Of a DNA stretch of 64,000 bases, positions 28,301 to 35,041 are shown piece after piece (the stretch's first letter is position 1; every line of letters begins with the position of its first letter). The notes beneath the pieces are model-generated. The model ran no database searches. It saw only the letters and a program-made list of their open reading frames with translations, and was not told the origin of the DNA. The stretch comes from an uncultured Prevotellaceae bacterium. GTDB taxonomy: Bacteria > Bacteroidota > Bacteroidia > Bacteroidales > Muribaculaceae. A program made the position numbers and the translations under genes. The DNA lies in NCBI GenBank assembly GCA_900318255.1, contig ONJX01000007.1, positions 1 through 64,000 on the forward strand. Reading direction: 5' to 3'.

Positions 28301-28769
28301 CAAGACCAGCCTATACAATGTTTCTGCCTATGCCACCCTCACCAACGACGGCAAGACTCTAAACGTGGAGATGCCGCTGGTGCTGGAACCCGGCGACCAC
28401 ACCCTGCAATACAACGTCTATGACATTGCAGGAAACATGACCACACGCACCATCAACTTTGCCGTCAGCAGCGCTCAGCAAGCACAGCTCACCGTTGAGC
28501 AGGAGCCAGCAGTGAACGTGGCAACTTTCAACTTCACCTCCAACCTCAACTTCACGCCCACCGTGGCAATCAAGGTTATCGACAACCAGGGCAATGTGGT
28601 GCTGAGAAAGACTACCAGCAGCTTTCCTTTCAACTGGGACCTCAAGGTCTCAAACGGCAGAATTCCAGCCGGCGTTTACACCATTTACGGAAAGTTCAAC
28701 AACGGCACCATTTACGGCGGCACCGCCAAGGCCACTCTCATCGTAGCCGAAGAGCAGAAAATACAGTAA
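25365..28769 (+). CDS. C25 (gingipain-like) peptidase, paralogue 3
   Basis: The 1134-residue secreted protein is a tandem duplicate of the gene at 21735. It shares the signal peptide style (TSKAFSSSGYATSSALSKG), the block LMPQAERIAQLHRDNDNMVV, and FNEFSSGTPDPMAIRIMNK. Catalytic His650 (YVGHANP) and Cys684 (TACCDVARYDG) are kept. Compared with its twin it lacks a few residues in the strand after KKETT and has a longer loop after FIADYVYG. The T9SS-like tail (KVIDNQGNVVLRKTT, GRIPAGVYTIYGKF) is present. It has its own upstream region after a terminator, so it is probably transcribed separately. Confidence 0.82.
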   Translation: MNKRLLFNTLCVIAITIAGVGTSKAFSSSGYATSSALSKGKWVKIAIPEDGMYQITFDELTRMGFENPQKVGIFGTGGHPLSEILNGSNIDDLKQVPSKIFGNKLCFYACGPVQYTMETPTTTPHFTRKINSCSTMGYYFIGELDSAPMQPQSVTYGISGTKVRDSSLDYWHHEEELLSASQSGKEFLGEALTGGTITIPYSLPQVCGDSAIVLNPRAAVKSKNVSFLALKFNSNDIELTTQESKIFSATSEYVFYNTAQPVVTIRENNGNTIPETGEVTMTINASQPYVWSRLDYCMITYYHINNLRGATGNQMRMGFNKVSSADIIAIEGATATTQLWNIDNPLVPKNYTLNPKDGFRGFTPLYTIDYTQFIAFDPAMELMSIAGYEQVENQNIHGMAIPNMVIVTNETLMPQAERIAQLHRDNDNMVVHVLDQQHIFNEFSSGTPDPMAIRIMNKMFYDRDLNGKFKYLLMFGSGSYDNRQLLAKNPCNIITYETSVSHDENNSYVSDDFFGQLDDNSGANPAGDLLRLGVGRIPCASLEEAQTDVDKLINYVNNPDYGPWRNNALFIADYVYGPPEAPSTETFLHENQAEGVVNLINDELNIGFVANKVYVHQFPIDPATGFLPDGRKSMNSLLENGQYFMTYVGHANPNQLTKEVQLWTTYESRRVNNTHLPIVTTACCDVARYDGTQRGLMEIMFHNPNGGAIAMLATTRAAYANGNDAINRAFVSYLFNYNSSKTMTTLGEAYMLSKQWFGTATSCNKMMFSLFGDPAMKVNYPKPLFKLTKINNTAVGDNNISVRPMQQVTVEAQVMKPDGTTIDNNFNGDATLAIYDYQKKETTFNNRDIFYPRQLLTSINGRVVNGVFTGKAIIPRHTLSPWSSGLVSVYAHRDNSDDMVNGNFNKLVINDYVATSPVTVHDDTPPTINAIYFNDQHDFDACSTISPASTLYINATDDNAFNNQSLAIGNSMDLKIDGGKTSLYNVSAYATLTNDGKTLNVEMPLVLEPGDHTLQYNVYDIAGNMTTRTINFAVSSAQQAQLTVEQEPAVNVATFNFTSNLNFTPTVAIKVIDNQGNVVLRKTTSSFPFNWDLKVSNGRIPAGVYTIYGKFNNGTIYGGTAKATLIVAEEQKIQ

Positions 28770-28780
28770 ACACCACCCTC

Positions 28781-28941
28781 ACTGCTCGACTGCTCGACCA
28801 CTCGGCCGCTCGACTACTCGACCGCTCGACCACTCGACTGCTTGGCCGCTTGGCCGCTCGGCCGCTCGACTGCTCGACCACTCGACTGCTCGACTGCTCG
28901 ACTACTCGACCGCTCGACTACTCGACCGCTCGAGTGCTCGG
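28781..28941. repeat. 8-bp tandem array of CGACYRCT units
   Basis: About twenty units drawn from CGACTGCT, CGACCACT, CGACTACT, CGACCGCT, CGGCCGCT and TGGCCGCT run head to tail between a stop codon and the rplU promoter. The 8-bp period is exact, while positions 5-6 vary. Confidence 0.85.
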
Positions 28942-28982
28942 GAATGAGTTTCACGCGGCATTAAAAAAAATTCACCACAACT

Positions 28983-29014
28983 CTTGTGTATTCCAAAACT
29001 TTATAGTACCTTTG
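28983..29014 (+). promoter_or_regulatory. promoter of rplU-rpmA
   Basis: CTTG (28983-28986) and TACCTTTG (29007-29014) are 20 nt apart. The transcript would carry a leader of about 75 nt before rplU. Confidence 0.65.
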
Positions 29015-29096
29015 CACCGATTTTCCGAAAGGCTCGACTAAGTGCCTCTCTTTCAAGGGGCCGCCGCACGGTATAACTTGTAATACAATTATTTAA

Positions 29097-29417
29097 ATGT
29101 ACGCAATTGTAGAAATTCAGGGACAGCAGTTCAAAGCCGAGGCAGGCAAGAAGCTGTTTGTTCACTATCTCGGCGACGAGAAGAACGAGGGCGATGCAGT
29201 AGAGTTCAGCAAGGTCCTCCTCGTGGATGCCGACGGTGCCATCACAGTTGGCGCGCCTACCGTGGAAGGCGCAAAAGTAGTGTGTGAAGTTAAGCAGCCT
29301 CTCGTTAAGGGAGAGCACGTGATTGTCTTCAAGAAGAAACGCCGCAAGGGCTATCGCCGCTTGAACGGTCACCGCCAGTGCTTCACCGAGCTCGTGATTA
29401 AAGATGTAATTGCTTAA
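29097..29417 (+). CDS. rplU: 50S ribosomal protein L21
   Basis: The 106-residue product ([20 protein letters not shown] to [10 protein letters not shown]) is the full length for bL21. The family signature [15 protein letters not shown] binds 23S rRNA. It is paired with rpmA 20 nt downstream in the order usual in bacteria. The promoter at 28983-29014 drives both. Confidence 0.97.
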   Translation: MYAIVEIQGQQFKAEAGKKLFVHYLGDEKNEGDAVEFSKVLLVDADGAITVGAPTVEGAKVVCEVKQPLVKGEHVIVFKKKRRKGYRRLNGHRQCFTELVIKDVIA

Positions 29418-29437
29418 CCCCTAAAAACTATTTCATT

Positions 29438-29710
29438 ATGGCACATAAAAAAGGTGTAGGTAGTTCGAAGAACGGACGTGAGTCGCACAGCAAGCGACTC
29501 GGAGTGAAACTTTTTGGTGGGCAATTCGCAAAGGCCGGTAACATTATCCGCCGTCAGCGCGGCACCGTTAACCGCCCAGGTGAGAACGTGGGCATGGGCA
29601 AGGACCACACCCTCTATGCTCTCGTTGACGGAACAGTAGAGTTCCAGCACCGAGCTGGCCACACTTACATTAACGTAGTGGCTGCTCCCCAGCAAAGCGA
29701 AGAAAACTAA
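29438..29710 (+). CDS. rpmA: 50S ribosomal protein L27
   Basis: The 90-residue product begins [20 protein letters not shown], the N-terminal tail that reaches toward the peptidyl transferase centre in bL27. [17 protein letters not shown] and [14 protein letters not shown] follow as expected. The tail starts directly at Met-Ala, so no Firmicutes-type cleavable extension is present. A terminator follows at 29758. Confidence 0.97.
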   Translation: MAHKKGVGSSKNGRESHSKRLGVKLFGGQFAKAGNIIRRQRGTVNRPGENVGMGKDHTLYALVDGTVEFQHRAGHTYINVVAAPQQSEEN

Positions 29711-29757
29711 GACATCATCTCATTGAGGCCCAAAGCCTCGCGAGACTCTAATTGAAA

Positions 29758-29795
29758 AATCATCGACACAGCAACGTGCCGATGATTATTTTTTT
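29758..29795 (+). terminator. terminator of the rplU-rpmA operon
   Basis: AATCATCG (29758-29765) pairs with CGATGATT (29780-29787), with an added inner CAC/GTG pair, before seven Ts. A smaller GAGGC/GCCTC hairpin lies at 29725-29739. Confidence 0.75.
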
Positions 29796-29799
29796 CACA

Positions 29800-29848
29800 T
29801 TCTCTCATCCCTTAACCAGCATCTTAGCACGAATGTGAGAAAACAAAG
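29800..29848 (-). pseudogene. 3' remnant of an AAA/DUF4143 ATPase
   Basis: On the minus strand this encodes FLTFVLRCWLRD. It corresponds to FLTFLLRRWLRE at the very end of the intact ATPase at 30145-31479. The nucleotide similarity (CTTARCCAGCRTCTTAG, GAATGTGAGAAAA) is direct. The rest of this copy is gone. Confidence 0.6.
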
Positions 29849-29873
29849 GGACGCAGACACACACATGCGCCAC

Positions 29874-29924
29874 TCACTCCATCTCGCGCTTTGTCTCCTG
29901 CTTGAAGCGGCGGCGGGAGTATTG
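29874..29924 (-). pseudogene. 3' remnant of the 59-residue basic protein gene
   Basis: On the minus strand QYSRRRFKQETKRE is followed by ME and a stop. It is nearly identical to the end of the intact small gene at 31758-31937. With the ATPase remnant next to it, this marks a duplicated small-gene/ATPase pair that lost its middle. Confidence 0.65.
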
Positions 29925-29945
29925 CCACGTTCTATTATCTTAATG

Positions 29946-30118
29946 ATTGAGTCCATTTCAAAAAGTCCATATTTTGAGTCTATTGTCCCAAAAACAATCA
30001 AAACAGAAAATTAAATCATTGATTTTCAGCAATAAAAATAATAGTTTAATTCGCATAATTCGCCGTTTTTTTATTTTAAAAGTGGACTCATGATTCAAGT
30101 TTCGGCTACTTCCGAAAC
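29946..30118. other. spacer with GGACTC words and a small hairpin
   Basis: GAGTCCAT, AGTCCATATTTTGAGTC and AAGTGGACTCAT occur here. The AGTGGACTC word is also at 55507-55515 and a variant is at 52080. GTTTCGG/CCGAAAC forms a hairpin at 30099-30118. Possibly the decayed upstream repeat region of the lost ATPase copy. Confidence 0.4.
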
Positions 30119-30144
30119 CTTACTTACTGACAAATGTCATTTTT

Positions 30145-31479
30145 TCAATTCTGCTCTCTTAGCCAGCGTCTTAGTAGGAATGTGAGAAAATAGGGGAAGG
30201 TGTAGAATTTACCGTTAAAGCCTATGTTTGCCGAGCAAAGTTTGATTCCATGATTAATATCATGGCTCAGAGCTGTGTTGCCAGTAAGTTTTTTAAGTGA
30301 TGCAGTAGCAGTGTTGCTTGCCTTCACCTCTATAGGCCATAGGAGATTAGCACTGCGCACAAAGAAATCCATCTCAATCGACAGTTTGTCGTTGCGATAG
30401 TAATACAAGTCATATCCTTGCTTGACAAGCATGTCGGCAACAATATTCTCAAAGATTGCTCCTTTGTAGGTAGCAAAATTCTTGTTTTGGCGCAAGTCTT
30501 CTTGCGCCTCCTCATCAAGCGAGGAAATGAGCATGCCTGTGTCACGATAATATATCTTATACAGTGCAGGATTGTAGTTGCCTTTTAATGGCAATGCCAA
30601 CTCATGCAGACAATAGCACACGTTGATGATGCCAGCGCTATTGAGCCATTCCACAGCTCCAACGTATTCTCTGTTGCGAGCGCCATGCGCAATTTTTGTG
30701 ACCTGGAACCGCTTATTTTCTTGCGCTAGAAATGTCGAAATGTGACGGTAAACGGCTAGGACTTTACCTTTCTCCATACCCACGGCATACTTGGTGATAT
30801 CTTCTTCATAGTCGAGATGCAACTGTTGTTGCAATGACAAAGTTCCAGCAAAATTCTTTTGTGTGACAAAAGTGTCAACCACTTCGGGCATGCCGCCAAG
30901 CACCATATAATCTCGAAACAGGGCGATAAGCTGGTTCATAACAAGCTTTGATAGTGGCTTTACCTGAAGCATGTGATTGAAAAGCTCGTCAATTAGAGTG
31001 TTGTCATAGCCACAAGCCCACAAGAATTCTTCAAAATCCATAGAGTGCATAAGCACGTCTTCTTTATAACCTACACTGTTCGACTCTATTTGCTGATAAT
31101 AAACTCCCATTAACGAGCCAGAACAAATGATATCGTAACGACCATCAATCTTGAATGGCTTCAGACTTGTAGCGCAACTTGGGCACACCTGAAGCTCGTC
31201 GAAGAAAATCAACGTCTCACCAGGCACAAAATTGACATGTGGATTAATGAATGTGATATTCTTGATAATATCATCAACATTAAAGCCATCATCAAAAATA
31301 CTGCAATATTCTTCTTCAAGAGCAAAATTGATTTCAACAACATGCTTATAGTTTTGCTTCGCAAAATGGCGAATTGACATGGTTTTGCCAACTTGACGTG
31401 CTCCCTTTACAATCAAAGGTTTGTGATTAGCTCTCTTTTTCCAGTTAATCAATATATTATCTATCTTTCGCTTAAGCAT
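30145..31479 (-). CDS. AAA family ATPase with C-terminal DUF4143 (copy A)
   Basis: The 444-residue protein has Walker A GARQVGKT at residues 26-33 and Walker B LIFFDELQ near 100. The conserved MDFEEFLWACG motif is present, and a DUF4143 nuclease-like C-domain carries the EMDFFV/IEVKAS pair (E-D-ExK pattern). Its cellular role is not established. I chose the ATG at 31479 because the -7 box at 31509-31516 lies upstream of it but downstream of the longer frame start at 31521. Three direct repeats with 32-bp period overlap the promoter. A decayed copy of the 3' end lies downstream. Confidence 0.85.
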   Translation of the reverse strand: MLKRKIDNILINWKKRANHKPLIVKGARQVGKTMSIRHFAKQNYKHVVEINFALEEEYCSIFDDGFNVDDIIKNITFINPHVNFVPGETLIFFDELQVCPSCATSLKPFKIDGRYDIICSGSLMGVYYQQIESNSVGYKEDVLMHSMDFEEFLWACGYDNTLIDELFNHMLQVKPLSKLVMNQLIALFRDYMVLGGMPEVVDTFVTQKNFAGTLSLQQQLHLDYEEDITKYAVGMEKGKVLAVYRHISTFLAQENKRFQVTKIAHGARNREYVGAVEWLNSAGIINVCYCLHELALPLKGNYNPALYKIYYRDTGMLISSLDEEAQEDLRQNKNFATYKGAIFENIVADMLVKQGYDLYYYRNDKLSIEMDFFVRSANLLWPIEVKASNTATASLKKLTGNTALSHDINHGIKLCSANIGFNGKFYTFPYFLTFLLRRWLREQN

Positions 31480-31493
31480 AATTATTGATTGTT

Positions 31494-31567
31494 TCACATA
31501 ATTCGATGCAAATATAAGCAAAAAATCACATAATTACCACATTTCGGGCTAAAAAAATCACATAATT
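31494..31567 (-). promoter_or_regulatory. three direct repeats at 32-bp period over the promoter of ATPase copy A
   Basis: TCACATAATT occurs at 31494, 31526 and 31558 (plus-strand starts), exactly 32 bp apart, and the upstream two continue as RCCAC. The -7 box, TATATTTG on the minus strand, lies at 31509-31516 between the first two copies. The layout looks like an operator array. Confidence 0.75.
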
Positions 31568-31757
31568 GCCACTATAAACCAATTTTAAACCATCGAAACC
31601 ACAAAACCAGTAATCAAGCTTCAAACCTGTGAGATGTACCAAGCATGTGCATCACATTGAGCATTTTGCATTATGAACCTTTAGCTCGATGGAGTGAGCA
31701 GCATGAGTCGTGCGAAGCACAGTGTGCAATGAGCGAACTCCATCAATTATGGATTGA

Positions 31758-31937
31758 TTAATCAATCTCGCGCTTTGTTTCTTGCTTGAAGCGGCGGCGG
31801 GAGTATTGCTTCTTGGACTTGTGCACGCGGTGGGTGGCGACCCACTGGCAGCCGTTGCGCTCCATCTGCTCGTTGCGCGAGATCATCTTGATGATCTTAT
31901 CCATCGCGTTGCTCTTGGGTATCTTCGACTTTTTCAT
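31758..31937 (-). CDS. small basic conserved protein, 59 residues
   Basis: The product begins MKKSKIPKSNAMDKIIKMIS, continues through GCQWVATHRVHKSKKQ, and ends YSRRRFKQETKREID. It is very rich in Lys and Arg, with no signal peptide. Codon use is like that of ordinary genes, and a near-identical C-terminal fragment is duplicated at 29874, which supports it as a real gene. The composition suggests RNA or DNA binding, by inference only; I do not recognise a named family. A GATGGAGT/ACTCCATC inverted repeat lies just downstream at about 31688-31745. Confidence 0.7.
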   Translation of the reverse strand: MKKSKIPKSNAMDKIIKMISRNEQMERNGCQWVATHRVHKSKKQYSRRRFKQETKREID

Positions 31938-32032
31938 AATTCTATAGCTAGCGTGGAATGTTTTTGCTTATTAGAGAGATGCTATAGTGACTACTATTGC
32001 CTTGTTAGCTCGTTTACTTGTCAGCTTGTTAG

Positions 32033-32791
32033 CTATAGCAAAGCTTCGTGCGTGAATGACGTGGTGTCGAGGAGGTAGGCGCTGCGGTTGTCGAGCATCT
32101 TGAGCAGCGGTGTGGTGATGGGCGGGCAGCTCACAAGATTTCCCTTCTTGTCATAAGCCACCTGAAGCGTGTGGCCAAACACCTGCCTCACCGCCGGGCC
32201 ACCAGCGATGTGCAAATCGACTGGCGCATGCACCAGCTCATTGACATCGGCCCACACACATGAGCCAGCATCGTCCCACCCGCCACGGTGATGAGACACC
32301 ATGAAGAGCTGCCGCAACCCCTTGTGTGTAGATGGCAAGGCATTGAGCGACGACACCAGGTCGCCCAGGCTCGACGGCTCCACATCAATGCTCTTGAGCC
32401 ATCGCATCGAGCACCCAGCGTGAGTAAACAAGATGCCATCCTCCTCGTGCGCTATCCTGAACATCTCACGATTGGCATCAAGCATGCCGGCAATGACGCT
32501 ATGCCACTCGCGCGACCACCGGCAGTGACCTCTGGCGAGCGAGCGATAGTCCTCACTGAAGTAGGGCAAGTCGTGATTGCCCAGCAACATCACCACCTTG
32601 TGGCGATAATCCTTGATAAACTGCAGAATCTCGGTAAAGTTATCGACCGCACTGCTCACGCTTATCCCCTCAAAACCGTAGGGGTCGAAATAGTCGCCAA
32701 GAAACACCACGCGGTCGCAGTCGTCGATGCGGCCAATAGCGCTTTTCCAAAAATCACGCCCATGAATATCAGGCAAAACAATTATCTTCAT
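32033..32791 (-). CDS. calcineurin-like metallophosphoesterase
   Basis: The 252-residue cytoplasmic protein has the dinuclear metal motifs in order: DIHGR (8-12), GDYFDP (32-37), GNHD (71-74), a His in VSHHRGG, and GH in VFGHTLQ. It resembles the diadenosine tetraphosphatase/serine-threonine phosphatase branch of the fold, but the substrate cannot be named. TAACTTTG on the minus strand (32817-32810) gives it a promoter 19 nt upstream of the ATG. Confidence 0.85.
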   Translation of the reverse strand: MKIIVLPDIHGRDFWKSAIGRIDDCDRVVFLGDYFDPYGFEGISVSSAVDNFTEILQFIKDYRHKVVMLLGNHDLPYFSEDYRSLARGHCRWSREWHSVIAGMLDANREMFRIAHEEDGILFTHAGCSMRWLKSIDVEPSSLGDLVSSLNALPSTHKGLRQLFMVSHHRGGWDDAGSCVWADVNELVHAPVDLHIAGGPAVRQVFGHTLQVAYDKKGNLVSCPPITTPLLKMLDNRSAYLLDTTSFTHEALL

Positions 32792-32809
32792 AGCTCACAA
32801 ACTTTATCA

Positions 32810-32817
32810 CAAAGTTA
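32810..32817 (-). promoter_or_regulatory. -7 box of the phosphoesterase gene
   Basis: CAAAGTTA on the plus strand reads TAACTTTG toward the gene, 19 nt before its start codon. Confidence 0.6.
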
Positions 32818-32972
32818 CAAAAAAATATTGAAAACGGCAAGCAACCAGCATCTTTTTTTCGCCTGATGAACTAAAATTTCACCTTATATATAATAAACTG
32901 CCCATGCCTCACGTTTAGATATATAAGGCATATTATGCCCTAACGCAAACTAAGAATAACACAATAACCGAT

Positions 32973-34976
32973 ATGAAGAAAACACTGCTCTCAATAGTAT
33001 TAATGATTAGTGCCACAGCAAGTTGGGCACTCGAGGTGGAATGTACCCCTGGCAACCTGGCATCGCTCATCGACGACACTAGCATCACGTCGCTCACCAT
33101 CACAGGAGAGATTGACGCACGCGACTTCAAGTTCATAGCCGACGAGCTTGACGCGCTCACCTCTATAAACCTTGCCGGAGCTACTATAGTGGGCTATAGC
33201 AACAACACCAAGCCTCTGTTTAACAACGAGGTGAATTATCCCGAGAATTGCATCCCACCAATGGCATTCTTTGGCAAGAAACTCACACAGGTGAGCCTGC
33301 CTGCCAGCACACGAGCCATCGGCATGGCAGCCTTTGCCGGGTGCTACCAGCTGTCTAACTTCAGCTTCCCACAGGCTCTTGACTCTATAGCAGCTTACGC
33401 CTTCTCGGCAGCAAGAATCGGCAACCTCATCCTGCCCACCACAGTGCGGTTCATGGGCGAGGGCGCTTTCTCCAATATCAACTCGTTGACTCAAGCCACC
33501 ATCAACCCCGCCGAGCCCATGGCAATTCCCAAGAGTGCCTTCGAGGGATGCCAGGCCTTCACCACTGTCACTCTAGGCCCTAACGTGATAGCCATTGGCG
33601 ACAGAGCTTTCAAGGGCGACGCCAAGCTGAGTAACATCAACTTCGCCGAAGCTAACAACATTCAGAGCATTGGCAACGAGGCTCTGCTGGGCACCAAGGT
33701 GAGCAACTTCAACTTTCAGCAGGCCACCACGCTTAGCTATATCGGAGAGTGGGCGTTTGCACAGTCTAAGCAGGCTAGTGCCACTATCCCTGCTAACATC
33801 ACCAATGTGGGCAAGGGAGCATTCTACTATGCCACCGACCTCACTTCATTCGTGCCTAACGCAGCTAGCGACACCATTGCCGACATGCTGCTCGCTGGCA
33901 CCGCCGTCACTAACGACATCACCAGCAAAACTCACGTGAAACACATAGGCGCCTATGCCTTCTACAACACCCCTGTCACAACCCTCACCCTGCCCAGCAC
34001 CACCACCTACATTGGCGACCGAGCAATGGCAGGCATGATCAACTTGACTGAACTCGCCAGCGAGGCAACACAAGTGCCTGAGCTCGGCGAAGAAGTGTGG
34101 ATAGGCGTTAAGCAGGCAACCATTCCACTGAAGGTGCCGCAAGAGAGTTATGACGCCTACAGCACCGCCGACCAGTGGCAGCGCTTCCTCGTGTGGGCCG
34201 AAGAGCCGCAAGGCGTTCCTGGCGATGTGAACCAAGACGGATTTGTCACCGCTGCCGACATCACCTGCCTCTATGGCATCATCCTGGGCAACACCACCGA
34301 CTACATGGACACTGCCGATGTGAACAACGACGGCGAAGTCACAGCTGCCGACATCACATTCATTTACAACATACTGCTTGGCAACGCTAATGCACCTGGA
34401 CGCAACAAGAAGGTCTTCGACAGCAACGACCATCTCAGCGCCGATGCCTTCGTCATTGAGGCTGGTAAGACTCACACTATGGATGTGAACATGCGCAATA
34501 ACGCACAGTTTGCTGCTATGCAGTTCGACATCACCATGCCACAGGGACTCACCATTGCCCACGTGGCCACTACCACTCGAGCCAGCAACATGACCATGGG
34601 CTATAACGAGATAGAGCCTGGCAAGTGGAGAATTCTTATACATAGCGCTACCACCACCTCAAGCAATGAGGGAGCACTGCTCAACGTCACCGTCAAGGCC
34701 CTCGAGGGCTTCACCGGCAACGACATCATCACCATCAGCAATATCATTGCCGTCGAGCCTAACGAGCTTACTCATCAGATGAACGACGTTGATGTGGAGG
34801 TGGGCACTGTCACTGGCGTGAAGGATATCAACATCGACGATGCCCACAATGGCCCAGTGAATGTCTATAACATGAACGGTCAGCTCATTCGCCAGAATGT
34901 GGAGCGCAACGAAGCCACTACTGGCCTGCCTAGCGGCATCTACATCGTGGGTGGCAAGAAAGTTGTGGTTAAATAA
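32973..34976 (+). CDS. BspA-type LRR_5 surface protein with dockerin-like and cohesin-like parts
   Basis: The 667-residue product has a signal peptide (to about residue 20) and a run of LRR_5 repeats (about 80-385, for example AIGMAAFAGCYQLSNFSFPQ). A dockerin-like pair follows (GDVNQDGFVTAADI, ADVNNDGEVTAADI, about 415-470), then a cohesin-like beta domain (about 490-625). The T9SS-style tail reads VYNMNGQLIRQN and GLPSGIYIVGGKKVVVK. The tail predicts surface display by the type IX system. Role likely adhesion or binding. It is the first of three paralogues in a row. Confidence 0.85.
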   Translation: MKKTLLSIVLMISATASWALEVECTPGNLASLIDDTSITSLTITGEIDARDFKFIADELDALTSINLAGATIVGYSNNTKPLFNNEVNYPENCIPPMAFFGKKLTQVSLPASTRAIGMAAFAGCYQLSNFSFPQALDSIAAYAFSAARIGNLILPTTVRFMGEGAFSNINSLTQATINPAEPMAIPKSAFEGCQAFTTVTLGPNVIAIGDRAFKGDAKLSNINFAEANNIQSIGNEALLGTKVSNFNFQQATTLSYIGEWAFAQSKQASATIPANITNVGKGAFYYATDLTSFVPNAASDTIADMLLAGTAVTNDITSKTHVKHIGAYAFYNTPVTTLTLPSTTTYIGDRAMAGMINLTELASEATQVPELGEEVWIGVKQATIPLKVPQESYDAYSTADQWQRFLVWAEEPQGVPGDVNQDGFVTAADITCLYGIILGNTTDYMDTADVNNDGEVTAADITFIYNILLGNANAPGRNKKVFDSNDHLSADAFVIEAGKTHTMDVNMRNNAQFAAMQFDITMPQGLTIAHVATTTRASNMTMGYNEIEPGKWRILIHSATTTSSNEGALLNVTVKALEGFTGNDIITISNIIAVEPNELTHQMNDVDVEVGTVTGVKDINIDDAHNGPVNVYNMNGQLIRQNVERNEATTGLPSGIYIVGGKKVVVK

Positions 34977-35041
34977 CATGGTTTTTCCAAGCTAGAGTAT
35001 CTAGAGCACACCACTAGAGAGAAAAATCTGGAAAAGGACTT

